From assembly GCF_037975245.1 (NCBI RefSeq), contig NC_092567.1, positions 12,722,876 to 12,786,875 of the forward strand: 64,000 bases of DNA, in the 5' to 3' direction. Both the position numbers and the translations under genes were made by a program. Positions 48,301-63,300 of the stretch are shown piece by piece (within the stretch, counting starts at the first letter, position 1; every line of letters starts with the position of its first letter). This stretch comes from Apostichopus japonicus (taxonomy: Eukaryota > Echinodermata > Holothuroidea > Aspidochirotida > Stichopodidae). The notes below the pieces were generated by a model. The model was not told the origin of the DNA and did not search any database. It saw only the letters and a program-made list of their open reading frames with translations.

Positions 48301-51300
48301 TGTTGAAATGGAATACTATAAGTGTGTTGTTGAAATGGAATACTATAAGTGTGTTGTTGAAATGGAATACTATAAGTGTGTTGTTGTAATGGAATACTAT
48401 AAGTGTGTTGTTGAAATGGAATACTATAAGTGTGTTGTTGAAATGGAATACTATAAGTGTGTTGTTGAAATGGAATACTATAAGTGTGTTGTTGAAATGG
48501 AATACTATAAGTGTGTTGTTGTAATGGAATACTATAAGTGTGTTGTTGAAATGGAATACTATAAGTGTGTTGTTGAAATGGAATTCTATCAGTACGTTGT
48601 TTTGGGTTACTCTATTATTATGCATGCTGCTAGTTTATACATGCACAGGGATAGTAGCAAGGGAACTGAGGAAATAGTGATTAAAAGTAACTGAAAACAA
48701 ACTAAAAGAACAGTAAAAATAAATGACAGTCAGGCAAGAGAAAATGCCCCCAAAAACCTAATAGTTTCATTGAATGGAACCTGTTGGTTCATACATGCTT
48801 ACCACATGCAACATCAATATGAATAGAGTTCCATTAGATTAAAGAGCATATTAAAGAATTGAAGATTTACCAGTTTCTTCCTTGCACTGGTCTCTACTGC
48901 AGCTTCTTTAGGGATCCTTGTGCTTCCCAATCTTTCATGGCCATAGTTTCTTTCTTCTTGCACAAACAGAGAATTCATGAAACCTTCTAGCTTCTCATCA
49001 TATGTTGCAAAGACATTTTCAAAATGATCCAGCTTTCAAGAAAATGAGCAGAAAGACACCACGTCAAAATGATAACTTTGAAGTCTAAAGATCAAAATCA
49101 TTTTGTTACTTTAAATAAGAAACACATGTGTGTATCAGTGCATGTTATAAGTCATTACATTAAACTTCAGTTAGCTAGCAAAGAACATCCCTCATTTGTA
49201 TTATTATCATTATTTACCAGATTTATATAGCGCTCTTTTCATGCTTTAGCATGTTCAAGAGTGCTTTTACCATGACAACAAAGTGACAAAACCCTTCAAA
49301 TGTGAATATGAAAAATAAAATGGATGCAGCTTAAATATTAATATAAAAATATATATACTAAGGAATAATTTTAAAAAACAATATATATTTACAGTGAAAT
49401 TCCTAAAAAGAAAACTTGAATTTTAAGTAATTTCTTAAAAGTGGCACATGTTTTGGTCTCTCTACCTTATGATTGGCAGTAAGATTATATACACTAACCA
49501 GCAAGGACAATCTAACATACCTCAAAGAGTTTCCTCCATGTTTTATCCAAAGGTTTGTGCTTGGGATCAGGGACAGATATCACATCAGTTAGTTCACATC
49601 TGTAAATAGAAAGGGCTACTACAGCTCAGTCATATCACACATATGTTGCTCATTTTACATGCAGCTTGTTACGGAAGCGTAGAAGGGACATTGCATTGAC
49701 GAGTTACCAACTTGACAAAACGACAATTATCTGCAAATTGACGAGTTGACGAGATGGTAACGTGACAAAATTCAGAAAATTGACAATTTTCTGAATTTTG
49801 TCAACTTGTCGAGATGGTAGTAACTGTGCAACTCGTCAATTTGCAGAAAATTGATGCATTGACGAGATCCGTTATCTCGTCAAAACGACAATTTTCTGAA
49901 TTTTGTCATCTTGTCGAGATGGTAGTAAGGGTGCAACTCGTCAATTTGCAGAAAATTGATGCATTGACGAGATCCGATATCTCGTCAAAACGTCAATTTT
50001 CTGAATTTTGTCATCTTGTCGAGATGGTAGTAAGTGTGCAACTCGTCAATTTGCAGAAAATTGATGCATTGACGAGATCCGATATCTCGTCAAAACGACA
50101 ATTTTCTGAATTTTGTCATCTTGTCGAGATGGTAGTAAGTGTGCAACTCATCAATTTGCAGAAAATTGATGCATTGACGAGATCCGATATCTCGTCAAAA
50201 CGACAATTTTCTGAATTTTGTCATCTTGTCGAGATGGTAGTAAGTGTGCAACTCGTCAATTTGCAGAAAATTGCTGCATTGACGAGATCCGATATCTCGT
50301 CAAAACGACAATTTTCTGAATTTTGTCAACTTGTCGAGATGGTAGTAACTGTGCAACTCGTCAATTTGCAGAAAATTGCTGCATTGACGAGATCCGTTAT
50401 CTCGTCAAAACGTCAATTTTCTGAATTTTGTCAACTTGTCGAGATGGTAGTAAGTGTGCAACTCATCAATTTGTAGAAAATTGCTGCATTGACGAGATCC
50501 ATTATCTCGTCAAAACATCAATTTTCTGAATTTTGTCAACTTGTCGAGATGGTGTAACTCGTCAATTTGCAGAAAATTGCTGCATTGACGAGATCCGTTA
50601 TCTCGTCAAAACGTCAATTTTCTGAATTATGTCAACTTGTCGAGATGGTAGTAAGTGTGCAACTCGTCAATTTGCAGAAAATTGCTGCATTGACGAGATC
50701 CGTTATCTCGTCAAAACGTCTATTTTCTGAATTATGTCAACTTGTCGAGATGATAGTAAGTGTGCAACTCGTCAATTTGCAGAAAATTGCTGCATTGACG
50801 AGATCCGTTATCTCGTCAAAACGTCAATTTTCTGAGTTTTGTCACGTTACCATCTCGTAAACTCATCAATTTGCAGATAATTGTCGTTTTGTCAAGTTGG
50901 TAACTCGTCAATGCAATGTCCCTTCTACGCTTCCGTAGCTTGTAGACTATATGTCATGGACAACAATCATATCAACCCAGCATCACTACAGTGACAAAGA
51001 CTCATCACTCATAAAATAGAAAAAACTAGATCAACATCAACAATGTTGAAGATCCATTGTCTTGTTCTAAGTGACTTGCACAAACTTTGTTCCAAACACC
51101 ATGTTGTCTGTGTGTAACAGGTAACAAACCAATTTGAGATACTGCTGTTGTCTGTGTATAACAGATATCAAACCAATTTGAGATACTGCTGTTGTCTGTG
51201 TGTAACATATATTAAACCAATTAGAGGTACTGCTGTTGTCTGTGTGTAACAGATAACAAACCAATCTTAGATACTGCTGTTTTCTGTGTGTATTATATAT

Positions 51301-54300
51301 TAAACCAAATAGAGGTACTGCTGTTGTCTGTGTGTAACATATATTAAACCAATTTGAGATACTGCTGTTGTCTGTGTGTAACAGATAACAAACCAATTTG
51401 AGATACTGCTGTTGTCTGTGTATAACAGATATCAAACCAATTTGAGATACTGCTGTTGTCTGTGTGTAACAGATAACAAACCAATTTGAGATACTGCTGT
51501 TTTCTGTGTGTAACATATATTAAAGTAATTAGAGGTACTGCTGTTGTCTGTGTGTAACAGATAACAAACCAATCTGAGATACTGCTGTTTTCTGTGTGTA
51601 ACATATATTAAACCAATTAGAGGTACTGCTGTTGTAGGTGTGTAACAGATAACAAACCAATCTGAGATACTGCTATTGTCTGTGTGTAACAGATAACAAA
51701 CCAATCTTAGATACTGCTGTTGTCTGTGTGTAACAGATAACAAACCAATCTGAGATACTGCTGTTTTCTGTGTGTAACATATATTAAAGTAATTAGAGGT
51801 ACTGCTGTTGTCTGTGTGTAACAGATAACAAACCAATCTGAGATACTGCTGTTTTCTGTGTGTAACATATATTAAACCAATTAGAGGTACTGCTGTTGTA
51901 GGTGTGTAACAGATAACAAACCAATCTGAGATACTGCTATTGTCTGTGTGTAACAGATAACAAACCAATTTGAGATACTGCTGTTGTCTGTGTATAACAG
52001 ATATCAAACCAATTTGAGATACTGCTGTTGTCTGTGTGTAACAGATAACAAACCAATTTGAGATACTGCTGTTGTCTGTGTTTAACAGATAACAAACCAA
52101 TCTGAGATACTGCTGTTTTCTGTGTGTAACATATATTAAAGTAATTAGAGGTACTGCTGTTGTCTGTGTGTAACAGATAACAAACCAATCTGAGATACTG
52201 CTGTTTTCTGTGTGTAACATATATTAAACCAATTAGAGGTACTGCTGTTGTCGGTGTGTAACAGATAATAAACCAATCTGAGATACTGCTGTTGTCTGTG
52301 TGTAACAGATAACAAACCAATTTGAGATACTGCTGTTGTCTGTGTATAACAGATATCAAACCAATTTGAGATACTGCTGTTGTCTGTGTGTAACAGATAA
52401 CAAACCAATCTGAGATACTGCTGTTTTCTGTGTGTAACATATATTAAACCAATTAGAGGTACTGCTGTTGTCGGTGTGTACAGATAACAAACCAATTTGA
52501 GATACTGCTGTTGTCTGTGTATAACAGATATCAAACCAATCTGAGATACTGCTGTTTTCTGTGTGTAACATATATTAAACCAATTTGAGGTACTGCTGTT
52601 GTCTGTGTGTAACAGATAACAAACCAATTTGAGATACTGCTGTTGTTTGTGTGTGTAAATGTAAGTTGGCCTGACGTTTGGATCCTAGCAGGATCTCCTT
52701 CAGAGGCTAAATGACAAGTAACAGTAACAGAAGGGACAAAAACAAGCACAGAATACAGACAGGTTAATGAGCACGGTGAACACAATGAGATAGATGACAG
52801 GGGATTGTGTGTAACAGATAACAAACCAATCTTAGATACTAATGTTGTTTGTGTGTAACAGAATAAAAACCAATCTTAGATACTGATGTTGTTTGTGTGT
52901 AACAGATAATAAACCAATTTGAGATACTGCTGTTGTCTGTGTATAACAGATAATAAACCAATTTGAGATACTGCTGTTGTCGGTGTGTAACAGATAACAA
53001 ACCAATCTTAGATACTGATGTTGTCTGTGTGTAACAGATAATAAACCAATTTGAGATACTGCTGTTGTCTGTGTATAACAGATAATAAACCAATTTGAGA
53101 TACTGCTGTTGTCTGTGTATAACAGATAATAAACCGATTTGAGATACTGCTGTTGTCGGTGTGTAACAGATAACAAACCAATCTTAGATACTGATGTTGT
53201 CTGTGTGTAACAGATAATAAACCGATTTGAGATACTGCTGTTGTCTGTGTATAACAGATATCAAACCAATCTTAGATACTGATGTTGTCTGTGTGTGTAA
53301 CAGATAACAAACCAATCTTAGATACTAATGTTGTTTGTGTGTAACAGATAACAAACCAATCTTAGATACTGATGTTGTCGGTGTGTACAGATAATAAACC
53401 AATCTTAGATACTAATGTTGTCTGTGTATAACAGATATCAAACCAATCTTAGATACTGATGTTGTCTGTGTGTGTAACAGATAACAAACCAATTTGAGAT
53501 ACTACTGCTTGTCACAACACTTTCCTCTTTCAGATCATGGACTTTTGTCAGTAACTTCCATAGTAAATACTCCTTTTGAGGAGAAACATTTTCAAAAAGT
53601 TTGGTTCAGCGTTCCATTGAGAAGACATGAATTTCGCTTCATATTCCACTTTAAAAGCTGTAAATATGGTTAGACATAATCCGACAAAATTGTCACTGTC
53701 CAACAAGGAAGGGAAAAAATATCAATTTCAACTGTTATGATTGAGAGAAAGCATTGGCCTTGCAATAAACTCCTCATGTATATCAGAGTAGTCTGAGTAA
53801 TAGACCAATCAGACAATCTCTTTAACATTTGCTAAATGCAGGCCAAATCTTGGTCAAATCTATTTTTCAGAAAAAGGTTTGCCACTTGAGTTGAACTTAT
53901 TGAGTGCAGTGCTAACCTAGCAGGTGATAAAGTCTGATCCGTTTGATCTCAACCAAACAAGCAAAGACAAGACTCTGTTAGACTGTTGAGAGAGGAATGA
54001 ACATATAATGCAACCAAGCTAATGATTTCCCCTATAACATGCTCAAGATAAGCTCTGAAGTATTCTTCTGTACTGCATGTTGTGCAACTAAAAAGACTGA
54101 ATTGTTCAATCCAAAGTTGCTGAAATCTGAACAAGCCTCTAGGAGAGAGCATTCTTCTGTTTGCCTGCTAATAGCTTCATATGACCTTTGACCGTTTTAA
54201 CTGTGCCCTTTCTTCTAATCCACTGTCAGCTTTGCTAAAATTCTATTCATGTTAAGTGAAGAAGTTTCGTTTAAGAAGTATTCCATGTTTCATTAATTAC

Positions 54301-57300
54301 CACTTGAAATGACCTTTGACCTTTTATTCTATACAACTTTTGTGCACATTCACCGACCAACCACTGCCACAAATTATCATCCAGATTCCATCAAAATACT
54401 AGAAGCATAGCATCTCAAATTTGGAGCTGTCTTGATCTCAAATGACCTTTGACCTACTTTATGTTTAAGATTAAATAAAGCCCAACTTTTGTCAAGCCTT
54501 TCAGCGGATAGTGACAGACAAATAGATAGACACTTTGCTACGGCAATACAGTAGCTCTATTGGTGATACCAATTGAGTCTATAACAATAATACTTACAAA
54601 ACAATGAGATCCAAAAATTCATAGAACTGCAGCCTGCCTGGCTCATCTAACCTCCTTTCCATGTGTTTAACTCTGTGCATTAACTTCAGTGGAGCAACAG
54701 TTCTACCGCACAACTGCAATGAAAGTAAAGGCTCTGTGACTTTATTTAATATGAAGAATAAAGACTGACATGTAATGAAGATACCTGATGTTTCTTAAGA
54801 AGCAAACTTTTACAAATACCAGATATATATTTATACTTCCTAACTGGATACTGACTTTTGTCAATGATCTATTTCAGTTATAATTTTATTACAAATAACA
54901 TCTAATCCCCTTTAATTCTCAGTCAACATTAGGTCATCTCTTAAAGGTGGTAGACACACTCTATGTGATATAATTGTGAGAATTAAAACAGATGCCCACA
55001 ATTTGACATCACTAATACATACTTTGAACCAATTAGGTGAGAAATCTGACAATCACTAGTTTTCTAAATAAATAAATTTCTTGTGAAACGCACTATTATA
55101 TCAACACCTAACTTAAACAATTACTTATGGAGATTTAACAAGTTGAATATTTGTAATCCATTGATTATCTTGACACACAGCATTTATTGCCACATTAAAC
55201 CATGTGATCTACATTTTGTGAGCCATATTTTAAGGACATGAAAATACCTTGTGCATGATGAATTTAAATTCAGAGACAGTAATACTAATTGATGAGCATG
55301 ATGAACTTTGTGAAAAAAGACAGTGATTGTTCAAGCATTGTTTGCACACTATAAACTTTGAAAAGTTTAAGACCTTTGAAAGTTAGATAATAAGATTCCA
55401 CCACTCACAGTTTGAAGACATTTTAACATGGGCACTCATAGTGTTTGCATATATGACCTTATTTGCTTAGTCTTTATGAAAGAACCAAATATGGGTGGAA
55501 GAAGAGGGTTGTGTTGACAGCATGGGGTTGCTTCTGTGTGATTACAATGAAATACATACTTATATCATACTAAAAATGTTTTTGCATGACAAACAAGCAT
55601 CAAACAAATGTTAGCAAATGTTCTAAACCATTTCACCAATTCTACCAATTACTCAATTTAAAACGTAGAAAGTCAATCCTTATACCACAATATTGCACAA
55701 ACAGTTAAACACCATTTCAGATCTCTCTACAATATGTAATGTATATGCCACAGTTGCAGCAGCACAGTGACAGCTTTTATACAGTATTATATCAAGCACA
55801 CTAATTTATTCACTATTGTGAAAGGTAAACTGTATGTTAAGTACACTTCATTTTTAATAAGAAGCACTTTATCTCCCCTGCAATGCATTCTTTTAATTCA
55901 TACTGAAGGGCAACCATCTCTTACAGGCAGACATCTGATAGAACATTCTACCCTCCCTACAGTATATATTCTACACTCCAAATATATTCTACACTCCAAA
56001 TATATTCTACTCTCCCTATATATTCTACCACTCCCTATATATTCTACACTCCCTCTATATTCTACCACTCCCTATATATTCTACACTCCCTATATATTCT
56101 ACCACTCCCTATATATTCAACCACTCCCTATATATTCTACACTCCAAATATATTCTACTCTCCCTATATATTCTACCACTCCCTATATACTTAACACTCC
56201 CTACATATTCAACCACTCCCTATATATTCTAACACTCCCTATACATTCTACCACTCCCCATACATTCTACCACTCCCTATATATTCTACATTCTCTATAT
56301 ATTCTACCACTCCCTATATATTCAACCACTCCCTATATATTCTACACTCCCTATATATTCTACACTCCCTACATATTCAACCACTCCCTATATATTCTAC
56401 CACTCCCTATATATTTTACACCCCCTATATATTCTACCACTCCCTATATATTCTAATACTCCCTATATATTCTGCACTCCCCGTACATTCTACCACTCCC
56501 TATATATTCTACCACTCCCTATATATTCTACACTCCCTATATATTCTACACTCCCTATATATTCTACACTCCCTATATATTCTACACTCCCTATATATTC
56601 TACACTCCCTATATATTCTACCACTCCCTATATATTCTACACTCCCTATATATTCTACACTCCCTATATATTCAACCACTCCCTATATATTCTACACTCC
56701 CTATATATTCTACACTCCCTACATATTCAACCACTCCCTATATATTCTACCACTCCCTATATATTTTACACCCCCTATATATTCTACCACTCCCTATATA
56801 TTCTAATACTCCCTATATATTCTGCACTCCCCGTACATTCTACCACTCCCTATATATTCTACACTCCCCGTACATTCTACCACTCCCTATATATTCTACT
56901 CTCCCTATATATTCTACACTCCCTATATATTCTAACACTCCCTATATATTCTACCACTCCCTATATATTCTGCACTCCCCGTACATTCTACCACTCCCTA
57001 TATATTCTACATTCTCTATATATTCTACACTCCCTATATATTCAACCACTCCCTATATATTCTACCACTCCCCATACATTCTACCACTCCCTTTATATTC
57101 TACCACTCCCTATATATTTTACACCCCCTATATATTCTACCACTCCCTATATATTCTACACTCCCTATATATTCTACATTCTCTATATATTCTACACTCC
57201 CTATATATTCTACCACTCCCTATATATTCTACCACTCCCCATACATTCTACCACTCCCTTTATATTCTACACTCCCTATATATTCTACACTCCCTATATA

Positions 57301-60300
57301 TTCTACACTCCAAATATATTCTACTCTCCCTATATATTCTACCACTCCCTATATATTCTACACTCCCTATATATTCTACACTCCCTATATATTCTACACT
57401 CCAAATATATTCTACTCTCCCTATATATTCTACCACTCCCTATATATTCTACACTCCCTATATATTCTACACTCCCTATATATTCTACACTCCAAATATT
57501 TTCTACTCTCCCTATATATTCTACCACTCCCTTTATATTCTACACTCCCTATATATTCTACCACTCCCTATATATTCTACACTCCAAATATATTCTACTC
57601 TCCCTATATATTTTACCACTCCCTATATATTCTACCACTCCCTATATATTCTACCACTCACTATATATTCTACACTCCAAATATATTCTACTCTCCCTAT
57701 ATATTCTACCACTCCCTATATATTCTACACTCCCTATATATTCTACCACTCCCTATATATTCTACCACTCCCTATACATTCTACACTCCCTATATATTCT
57801 ACACTCCCTATATATTCAACCACTCCCTATATATTCTACACTCCAAATATATTCTACTCTCCCTATATATTCTACCACTCCCTATACATTCTACCACTCC
57901 CCATACATTCTACCACTCCCTATATATTCTACATTCTCTATATATTCTACACTCCCTATATATTCAACCACTCCCTATATATTCTACACTCCCTATATAT
58001 TCTACCACTCCCTATATATTCTGCACTCCCTATATATTCAACCACTCCCTATATATTCTACACTCCAAATATATTCTACTCTCCCTATATATTCAACCAC
58101 TCCCTATATATTCTAACACTCCCTATACATTCTACACTCCCTATATATTCAACCACTCCTCATACATTCTACCACTCCCTATATATTCTACATTCTCTAT
58201 ATATTCTACCACTCCCTATATATTCTACCACTCCCTATACATTCTACACTCCCTATATATTCTACACTCCCTATATATTCAACCACTCCCTATATATTCT
58301 ACACTCCAAATATATTCTACTCTCCCTATATATTCTACCACTCCCTATATATTCAACCACTCCCTATATATTCTACACTCCCTATATAGATAGATAGATA
58401 GATAGATAGATGGTTTATTCAGCCACATGCATAAAAATACAATGGAAATTGTTCAAAACACAAGAGCTCTAAAACAGACATGAAATTGAAACGCAAAGCG
58501 ATGAAACACATATAAAAGTGATATTGCATGAGTAATAAATACCGGTAGGCTATCGACAATGGTATAAAAACATTGCGATAAAAGTGACGATGTAAAACAG
58601 TACGAATGATAAGAAATATGTACGGCAAGAACCATAAAATGTATACTTGTACGATAAACAGAGCGCTAAGTCAATAAAACAGAATTCAGAACAAATAAGA
58701 CATAAGATACAGGGAGTGATAAATAAGTTAGCGACTATGATGCGCGTTGAAAATCTTCACTGCAGATGGATAAAAACTGTTGGTAAAACGCTTCGAACCT
58801 CTAAAAGCTAGTAATCTATTTCCTGAGGGAAGGAAATTGAAATGCACAAATGCTGGGTGGGAATGATCTTTCATAATACAGTCTACACGCCTCAGTGCTC
58901 GCTCCTGATATAGTGAATGGAGGGACGGTAGACTAGTGCCAATTATACGCTCAGCACTCCTGATAACTGACTGAAGTTTCCCTAGATCCCTCTGACTCAC
59001 ACGACTAAACCAGACTAAAATGTTTGTAGTTAAAATACTCTCTATAATTGCACGATAGAAATTCACTAAAATAAAATCACTAACACCATAAGATTTAAGA
59101 GTCCGTAAAAAGAATAGTCTCTGACGTCCCTTCTTCAATATTTCATGTGAATTTTCATTCCAAGACAAATTTTCCATAATGAATGTGCCTAATAATTTAA
59201 ATGTGTGCACCTGCTCTACAGCAGAACCATTTATGATCAGAGGGTCCTTTGTATTTTTGTTACGCCTAAAGTCCACAATCAGTTCCTTGGTTTTGTCCAC
59301 ATTAAGAGTTAAGTTGTTATCGTGGCACCAGTTCACCAGAAGGTTTACCTCATCACGGTAGTGGCTTTCATCGTCATCTGTGATCAGGCCAGTGACTGTG
59401 GTGTCGTCTGCAAATTTGATGATCCGCGAGTTTGGGTGGACGGCTGCACAATCATGTGTGAACAGGGAGTACAGCAGTGGCGAAAGTACACACCCCTGTG
59501 GGGTGCCCGTGTTGAGAACGACAGCCGCTGAATAATTGTTACCGACCCTCACAGTCTGTTTGCGTTCCAGAAGGAAATCCAGGATCCAATTACAAATTGA
59601 AGGAGGGAATTTCAAATGTTCCAATAATTTAAAATGTAACTGTGAAGGAATAATAGTGTTAAAAGCTGAGCTATAATCGATAAAAAGTACGCGGGCGTAG
59701 GAACACTTCCTCTCCAGGTGAGCCAGGGTCCCATGTAACCATATAGAAATAGCGTCTTCCACCGATCTGTTCGTGCGATAGGCGAATTGCGAGCGATCAA
59801 AACCTTCGGGTAAAAGTGATTTGATAAAAGAAAGGATAAAACGTTCAAATGTTTTCATCGGTACAGATGTAAGCGCGACCGGTCGATAGTCGTTCAAGCC
59901 AGATACTATGCCCTTCTTTGGGATGGGTACTATGGTGGCATCTTTGAATGACCGGGGTACTTCTGACGTGCTCAGCGACCAATTGAATATGTCAGTGTAG
60001 ACGCCAGCAAGTTGTTCGGCGCATATTTTGAGCAGTTTTGGAGTGATGCCATCGGGTCCTGGTGCTTTCCGTTCGTTGAGTCGTTTAAAATTGTTCCTCA
60101 CCGAGGTCACATCGATGACAAATGGCGCGGTGACGTCTGTGTTGTTGGCTGGAGATGGTTGGCTGTTATTATCTTTGTCAAACCGCGTATAAAATTCGTT
60201 CAGCTTGTCTGGCAGCTCTACGTCATCACTATCCGCTGACCTCTTCACCCCTTTGTAGTTGGTAATCTCCCCGATGTTCGCCCATGCTTCTCTCGGGTTT

Positions 60301-63300
60301 ACAGTATCAAACTTTTGCTCAATCAGTTCCTTTTGTGCTCTTTTCGCGTTCCTAATGGCTCTCCTGAGGTCAGACTTGGCGAGGTGGTATCTATCTGGAT
60401 CAGTGGTCTTAGTCCGATAAGCTTCATCCTTGGCCTTTATTTTTGCTTTGACAGCTTTGTCACACCACGGTTTGTTGTTTGGGTATTGTGTGACAGTCTT
60501 AGTTGGTATACAAATGTCCTGGCAGAACTTGATGTACGCAGTCACCGTATTTGTGAATGAATGCAAATCATTATCCTCTTTGAACAAATCCCAATTCGTG
60601 TCATCAAAACAATCCTGTAGTTTATCGATCGCTTCCCGAGTCCATACTTTGACCGTTCTTTTCACTGGCTTCGTTATCTTCAACTCTTGTTTGTAAATAG
60701 GGATAAGTAGCACTGTGTTGTGATCAGAGTTACCGATACCAGCTCGCGGGACTGACTTGTATACATTCTTTACTTTACAGTAACAGTGATCTAGGATGTT
60801 GTTGCCGCGAGTGGCACATGTCACATGCTGCTTCAATTCGGGCATTGAGTTCCTCAGATTAGCGTGATTAAAATCCCCCACAACAATAGACAACGTGTTT
60901 GGGTCGGAGTTCTCACAATTGGAAATCATCCCTCGCAGGCTTTCTGTTGCTATGGTTGCATCGGCGCGAGGGTGTATGTAAACCGCTAACAGAGTCACTG
61001 ATGAAAACTCACGGGGGATGTAGAACGGCCTACACTTGATCATGATATGTTCCATATCCGGGGTGGTTCCTTGGGAAATTATCCTTACGTCCTTACACCA
61101 GTTATTGTTGATGAGGAAGCAAACTCCACCGCCCTGAGACTTCCCCGTAATCTGTCGATCCCGATCATGTCGATAGATTGTGAACCCCGGTGGTTGCAAT
61201 ATACAGTCAGGGTGATCTGTGGTGAGCCAGGTTTCAGTTAAACAAAACACATTGCAGTCGGCATAATCACGGAAGTTTGCGATTCTCGAAAATAACTCAC
61301 CCGTCTTGTTGAAAAGTCTCTGCACGTTCACTAAGATAATACTAGGTACTGGAGTGTTCTGATGTCTGCGACGAAGTTTTACTAGTTTGCCACCTCTCCT
61401 GCCCCGCTTACGTGTAGGCCTAACGTTAGGCTTAGGCTCATTCCAAGGGGCATCGGTTGGCCAGTCCACAGAAAATTGACTTTCGTTGAGTCCGAAACCG
61501 TCGGATTGCGAGAAAGGATCCTGGCGTAATCGTAATAAATCCTCTCTGGAATATTGCAGGAAAGTGGACGATACAGATGAAATGACGACATGAAATAACA
61601 TTAAAAACAGGAGAGCTCTAGTGACCGTGTCGCTCTTGATCAGCGCCATCATACACCATATACATCATATATTCTACACTCCCTATATATTCTACACTCC
61701 CTATATATTCAACCACTCCCTATATATTCTACACTCCCTATATATTCTTCTCTCCCTATATATTCAACCACTCCCTATATATTCTAACACTCCCTATACA
61801 TTCTACACTCCCTATATATTCAACCACTCCCCATACATTCTACCACTCCCTATATATTCTACATTCTCTATATATTCTACCACTCCCTATATATTCTACC
61901 ACTCCCTATACATTCTACACTCCCTATATATTCTACCACTCCCTATATATTCAACCACTCCCTATATATTCTACCACTCCCTATATATTCAACCACTCCC
62001 TATATATTCTACACTCCCTATATATTCTGCACTCCCTATATATTCTACACTCCAAATATATTCTACTCTCCCTATATATTCAACCACTCCCTATATATTC
62101 TACACTCCAAATATATTCTACTCTCCCTATATATTCTACCACTCCCTATATATTCTACCACTCCCTATATATTCTACCACTCCCTATATATTCTACCACT
62201 CCCTATACATTCTACACTCCCTATATATTCTACACTCCAAATATATTCTACTCTCACTATATATTCTACTCTCCCTATACATTCTACCACTCCCTATATA
62301 TTCTACCACTCCCTATATATTCTAACACTCCCTATATATTCTAACACTCCCTATATATTCTACCACTCCCTATACATTCTACACTCCCTATATATTCTAC
62401 ACTCCAAATATATTCTACCACTCCCTATATATTCTACCACTCCCTATACATTCTACACTCCCTATATATTCTACACTCCAAATATATTCTACTCTCACTA
62501 TATATTCTACTCTCCCTATACATTCTACCACTCCCTATATATTCTACCACTCCCTATATATTCTAAAACTCCCTATATATTCTAACACTCCCTATATATT
62601 CTACCACTCCCTATACATTCTACACTCCCTATATATTCTACACTCCAAATATATTCTACTCTCACTATATATTCTACTCTCCCTATACATTCTACCACTC
62701 CCTATATATTCTACACTCCCTATATATTCTACCACTCCCTATATATTCTACCACTCCCTATACATTCTACACTCCCTATATATTCTACACTCCAAATATA
62801 TTCTACTCTCACTATATATTCTACTCTCCCTATACATTCTACCACTCCCTATATATTCTAACACTCCTTATACATTCTACCAGTCCTTATACATTCTACC
62901 ACTCCCCATATATTCTAACACTTCCTATATATATATGTACCACTCCCTATATATTCTACACCCCCTATATATTTTACCACTCCCTATATATTCTACCACT
63001 CCCTACAGGTTCTACCACGTAGAATGTAGCATGTTGCTAAGGCAAATGAAAATGTATTGGCACAAAGGAATGCAAATAGTGAGTTTACATGTATATTATA
63101 CATTGTGATATTTTTATCAAAAAATTGCTGGAGTTTAATGCCATTTCTAAAATTTAAACAAGTTTAATACCCCCCTCTAAAACTGAGTAATGGTGTTCTC
63201 ATTGATAACTGGACATATTACGCACCTAAAGTTTTGCAAAAACAGGAAACGTGATGGAATGTGAGTGAGGAATTATTTTCCATGTTGTTTGAGGTACAGC

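Noticed and set aside
49814-50860. Plus-strand frames of 220 and 97 codons in the foldback element
   Set aside because: Open only because the 106-bp palindromic unit lacks stops; interrupted wherever the unit changes length.
51432-52627. Long minus-strand frames of 160-262 codons with CYTQTTAVSQIG repeats
   Set aside because: The 44-bp unit is not a multiple of three, so all three frames cycle through the same 44-residue text. There is no splice site or codon signature.
61621-62325. Frames rich in YILPLPIYST over the 17-19-bp satellite (also 55767-56456)
   Set aside because: Pure satellite translation.
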